Positions 61,159 through 64,000 of a DNA stretch of 64,000 nt are shown piece by piece. Below the pieces are notes generated by a model that saw only the letters and a list, made by a program, of their open reading frames with translations, searched no databases and was not told where the DNA came from. Origin of the DNA: Tolypothrix brevis GSE-NOS-MK-07-07A. Lineage in GTDB: Bacteria; Cyanobacteriota; Cyanobacteriia; Cyanobacteriales; Nostocaceae. The stretch is from contig JAHHIJ010000003.1 of the NCBI GenBank assembly GCA_019358985.1, positions 186,001 to 250,000 on the forward strand, in the 5' to 3' direction. The position numbers and the translations under genes were made by a program. Positions within the stretch are counted from its first letter, which is position 1, and each line of letters starts with the position of its first letter.

Positions 61159-63996
61159 ATGAGAAGAAAACGGTGGGGATTTATTGTAGGGGTACGACGT
61201 TTTATAAAGAATAAACTTTTTGCAGAAGTTAGGAAAAAACGTCACAAAAAACCTTTCCCCCTTCGCCTCTTTTTTGTTGCGTTGTTTATCACTTGGGTGA
61301 TAATTTCATCACCAGTGTTTTCTCAAGGGCAACCGGCAAATGGTCAAGTATTGATTGAACAAGGTCGAAAACTCTATGAGGCTGGAGAGTTATCGACAGC
61401 GGTGATGATTTTGCAGCAAGCAGCTTCTTCTTTGGGAACTCAAGGAGATAAACTAGGAGAAGCGATCGCTTTAAGTAATCTCTCATTAGCCTTTAAACAA
61501 CTTGGACAGTGGGAAAAAGCAGAAATAGCGATCGCACAAAGTCTGCAAATCTTAACAACCTCAAAAAATACCCCAAATTCCGCATCAGTTTTCGCGCAAA
61601 CATTAGAAATCCAAGGAAATCTGCAATTAGAACTAGGTAAACCAGAACTTGCTTTAGACACATGGAAACAAGCTGAAAATATCTATGGGAAAATAGGTGA
61701 TGAAGTTGGTAAAACTCGTAGTCTGATTAACCAAAGCATTGCCCAACAAGCTTTAGGGAAATACCTACTGTCTCGGATGACATTAGAGCAGATGTACTCC
61801 CGTCTAGAAAAGCAACCAGACTCATTGGTTAAAGCTACCGCTTTACGCAGCCTGGGTGATGTGGTGCAATTAATTGGTAATTTAGAACTATCGTTAAAAG
61901 TTTTGCTCGAAAGTCGGGACATAGCCGAAAAATTACAATCTCCTCCAGAAATAAGCGCTGCTTTGCTCAGTTTAGGTAACATTTACGCAACTTTAGGTAA
62001 GAGAGAATCGCACCACGATACTACAACTGTTGAAGAGTATACGCCCCTTTACTATTTAAGCACATCTGTTTTCACTAAAAGCCCAGGAGCTATCAAATTT
62101 TACCAACAAGCAGCGCAATATTATTCGGAAGCTGCTAACACATCTACTTCACCATTTGGACAAATCCAAGCACAACTAAATCGAGTGAGTATGTTGTTGG
62201 AACTACAAAAATGGTCGCAAGCACAACAATTATCGTCTGAGATACAGTTAAAGCTGACAAAAATACCACCCAGCAAGACGACGATTTCTGCTCAAATTAA
62301 CTTAGCTCAGAGTTTGGTATACTTAAAACAAGCTACTAATGCAGAGATTCCGTCGTGGAAAGAAATTGCTCAAAGTTTGGCAACAGCGATTCAACAAGCT
62401 AAAAGCATTGACGATAAGCGTTCCGAAGCTTATGCTCTCGGTGCCCTTGGTGGATTGTATCTGAAAACTCAAGATATACCTAACGCGCAGAAGTTGACCC
62501 AGCAAGCTTTGATACAAGCTCAGGCAATTAAAGCTAAGGATATTGCTTATCTTTGGCAATGGCAATTAGGACAGATACTCAAAATTAAAGGTGATATTTC
62601 TGAGGCGATCGCGTTCTATACTCAAGCTGTAGATAGTCTAAAATTTTTACGCAATGATTTGATTACCCTAAATCCAGATGTGCAATTTAGCTTTCGGGAT
62701 AATGTCGAACCTGTGTATCGGCAATTAGTTGATTTACTCTTGCAACCCGTAGGAGGGAGGGGGGGACAAGAGGACAAGGGGACAAGGGGACAAGGGGGAC
62801 AAGGGGAGGGGGCGAATATTTCTTCTTTACCCTTTACCCCTCCTCAATTTTCAGTTAGTCAAGATAACTTAAAGCAAGCGCGAAATGTGATTGAAGGTTT
62901 GCAATTAAGTGAACTAGAAAACTTTTTTCGAGAAGCTTGTTTAGAAGCGAAACCAAAACAAATTGATGACGTAGTTGACAAAATTGATCCAACAGCGGCA
63001 GTTATTTATCCGCTGATTTTAAAAGACCGTATAGAAATTATTCTTAAGTTACCAAATCAAGCTAAACTTAGCCACTATACAACTTACAAAGAGGCAAAAG
63101 AAGTTGAACTAAACCTAGATAAATTAGGGCAATTTCTTAGAGAACCCGACCGGATTAATGATGTTCAGAAACTTTCCCAACAACTGTATGGTTGGTTAAT
63201 TCAACCATTGGAAGTTGATTTAGCTCAGATGAACATAAAAACCTTAGTATTCGTCCTAGATGGTTCTTTGCGAAATATTCCTATGGGTGTTCTTTATGAC
63301 GGGAAACAAAAACAATATTTAATCCAAAAGTATGCGATCGCTTTAGCTCCTGGTTTGCAACTTATTGACCCCAAACCTTTCCAACGACGAGAATTAAATG
63401 TTTTAATTGCTGGAGTTAGCGAACAACGTCAAATCGAAGGTCGCTCATTTGCTCCACTCAAGAACGTGGTAGTGGAATTACAGAAAGTTCAGTCATCGAT
63501 ACCCAAAAGTCAAGAACTTATAAATCGCACTTTTACAGAAAAAAATGTCCAAAATCAGATTAAACAAGCGCCATTTAGTATAGTTCACATAGCGACTCAT
63601 GGTGAGTTTAGTTCTAACGCCGAGAAAACCTTTATTCTCACTTGGGAACAGCTGTTGAAAGTCAAAGATTTTGATAACTTATTGCGACTTCGTAATAGAA
63701 GCGATCGCGCAATTGAATTACTTGTCCTCAGTGCTTGTCAAACCGCTAGTGGTGACAAGCGAGCTACCTTAGGGTTAGCGGGAATAGCCGTGCGAGCAGG
63801 CACCCGCAGTACTTTAGCAACTTTATGGTCGGTAGAAGACCAATCAACTGCCGAATTAATGAATCTATTTTATCAAGAGTTAGCACAAGGCAAAACTAAA
63901 GCCGAAGCTCTGCGTCACGCTCAACTTGCTTTATTAGTTAAATATCAAACTCCTTATTTTTGGGTGCCTTATGTTTTAGTGGGAAATTGGCTTTAG
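61159..63996 (+). CDS. TPR-CHAT protease-domain protein
   Basis: The 945-residue protein has an N-terminal membrane anchor or signal (LFFVALFITWVIISSPVFSQ, about 36-55), several TPR-like repeats (about 65-470) and a C-terminal CHAT domain (about 650-945) with His814 (VHIATHGEF) and Cys860 (LVLSACQTASGD). It ends in FWVPYVLVGNWL, the normal CHAT end. Residues about 530-555 (GGRGGQEDKGTRGQGGQGEG) come from G-rich repeats at 62750-62815. CHAT proteases are activated through their TPRs, as in the known Craspase case. It follows the haemagglutinin gene. Confidence 0.92.
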   Translation: MRRKRWGFIVGVRRFIKNKLFAEVRKKRHKKPFPLRLFFVALFITWVIISSPVFSQGQPANGQVLIEQGRKLYEAGELSTAVMILQQAASSLGTQGDKLGEAIALSNLSLAFKQLGQWEKAEIAIAQSLQILTTSKNTPNSASVFAQTLEIQGNLQLELGKPELALDTWKQAENIYGKIGDEVGKTRSLINQSIAQQALGKYLLSRMTLEQMYSRLEKQPDSLVKATALRSLGDVVQLIGNLELSLKVLLESRDIAEKLQSPPEISAALLSLGNIYATLGKRESHHDTTTVEEYTPLYYLSTSVFTKSPGAIKFYQQAAQYYSEAANTSTSPFGQIQAQLNRVSMLLELQKWSQAQQLSSEIQLKLTKIPPSKTTISAQINLAQSLVYLKQATNAEIPSWKEIAQSLATAIQQAKSIDDKRSEAYALGALGGLYLKTQDIPNAQKLTQQALIQAQAIKAKDIAYLWQWQLGQILKIKGDISEAIAFYTQAVDSLKFLRNDLITLNPDVQFSFRDNVEPVYRQLVDLLLQPVGGRGGQEDKGTRGQGGQGEGANISSLPFTPPQFSVSQDNLKQARNVIEGLQLSELENFFREACLEAKPKQIDDVVDKIDPTAAVIYPLILKDRIEIILKLPNQAKLSHYTTYKEAKEVELNLDKLGQFLREPDRINDVQKLSQQLYGWLIQPLEVDLAQMNIKTLVFVLDGSLRNIPMGVLYDGKQKQYLIQKYAIALAPGLQLIDPKPFQRRELNVLIAGVSEQRQIEGRSFAPLKNVVVELQKVQSSIPKSQELINRTFTEKNVQNQIKQAPFSIVHIATHGEFSSNAEKTFILTWEQLLKVKDFDNLLRLRNRSDRAIELLVLSACQTASGDKRATLGLAGIAVRAGTRSTLATLWSVEDQSTAELMNLFYQELAQGKTKAEALRHAQLALLVKYQTPYFWVPYVLVGNWL
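62750..62815. repeat. G-rich GGGGACAA repeat in frame in the CHAT gene
   Basis: AGGAGGGAGGGGGGACAAGA, then repeated GGGGACAA units. It encodes a Gly/Gln/Arg linker between the TPR and CHAT parts. It resembles the GGGAGACAAG repeats in ggt. Confidence 0.8.
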
Positions 63997-64000
63997 ATGG

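Overview
The window looks like chromosomal DNA of a filamentous, probably heterocyst-type (Nostocales) cyanobacterium. Octameric GCGATCGC (HIP1) sites are everywhere. It carries carboxysome shell genes (ccmK3/ccmK4), a plant-type carotenoid pair (crtP-crtB), the desC-desA-desB desaturase series, a ferredoxin-dependent chlorophyll vinyl reductase (bciB) and an AMIN-domain protein. The intergenic DNA is packed with small palindromic repeats typical of large cyanobacterial genomes. Genus cannot be read from the sequence.

Layout. 1-4.5 kb: a GT39-type glycosyltransferase, tRNA-Ser(GCU), and the overlapping crtP-crtB pair. 5.5-13.4 kb: RlpA-like and NagZ-like wall enzymes, relics of a STAND ATPase gene and a frameshifted hicA, a family-2 glycosyltransferase, ccmK3-ccmK4, a rhodanese, an alpha/beta hydrolase and a coiled-coil protein. 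14-20 kb: an AMIN/serine-hydrolase fusion, then a cluster of an 810-residue HEXXXH metallopeptidase-like protein, a small Cys-containing protein and a SEFIR-domain protein. 20-30.5 kb: HDAC-family hydrolase, gyrA, lnt, two TOBE proteins, a subtilase and proA. 30.6-36.7 kb: two Uma2 nucleases, the desaturases and a PLP enzyme. 36.8-43.4 kb: a two-gene signalling cassette (CHAT-TIR-STAND followed by STAND-coiled coil-WD40) enclosed by near-perfect 33-bp inverted repeats. 43.5-49.7 kb: TAXI-type binding protein, PhoX-like phosphatase, bciB and a broken toxin-antitoxin pair. 49.7-53.9 kb: a MacAB-like efflux operon whose two junctions are both filled with small transposed elements. 54.5-64 kb: gamma-glutamyltranspeptidase, type II thioesterase, a small secreted protein, a haemagglutinin-type secreted protein and a TPR-CHAT protein.

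Three themes stand out. First, conflict or cell-death type signalling: CHAT, TIR, SEFIR, STAND and WD40 modules occur at three places, plus a fragment of a further STAND gene. The IR-bounded CHAT-TIR-STAND/STAND-WD40 cassette and the SEFIR/HEXXXH cluster are the best candidates for undescribed systems. Second, several families of MITE-like elements can be defined here, two of them with visible target-site duplications (10 bp and 8 bp). All share an interchangeable GTAGAGACG...CGTCTCTAC hairpin core. Third, short repeats have entered reading frames without breaking them (lnt, ggt, one uma2, the TPR-CHAT gene), in ggt directly before the catalytic Thr.

All functions are assigned by reading motifs by eye. 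No database search was run.
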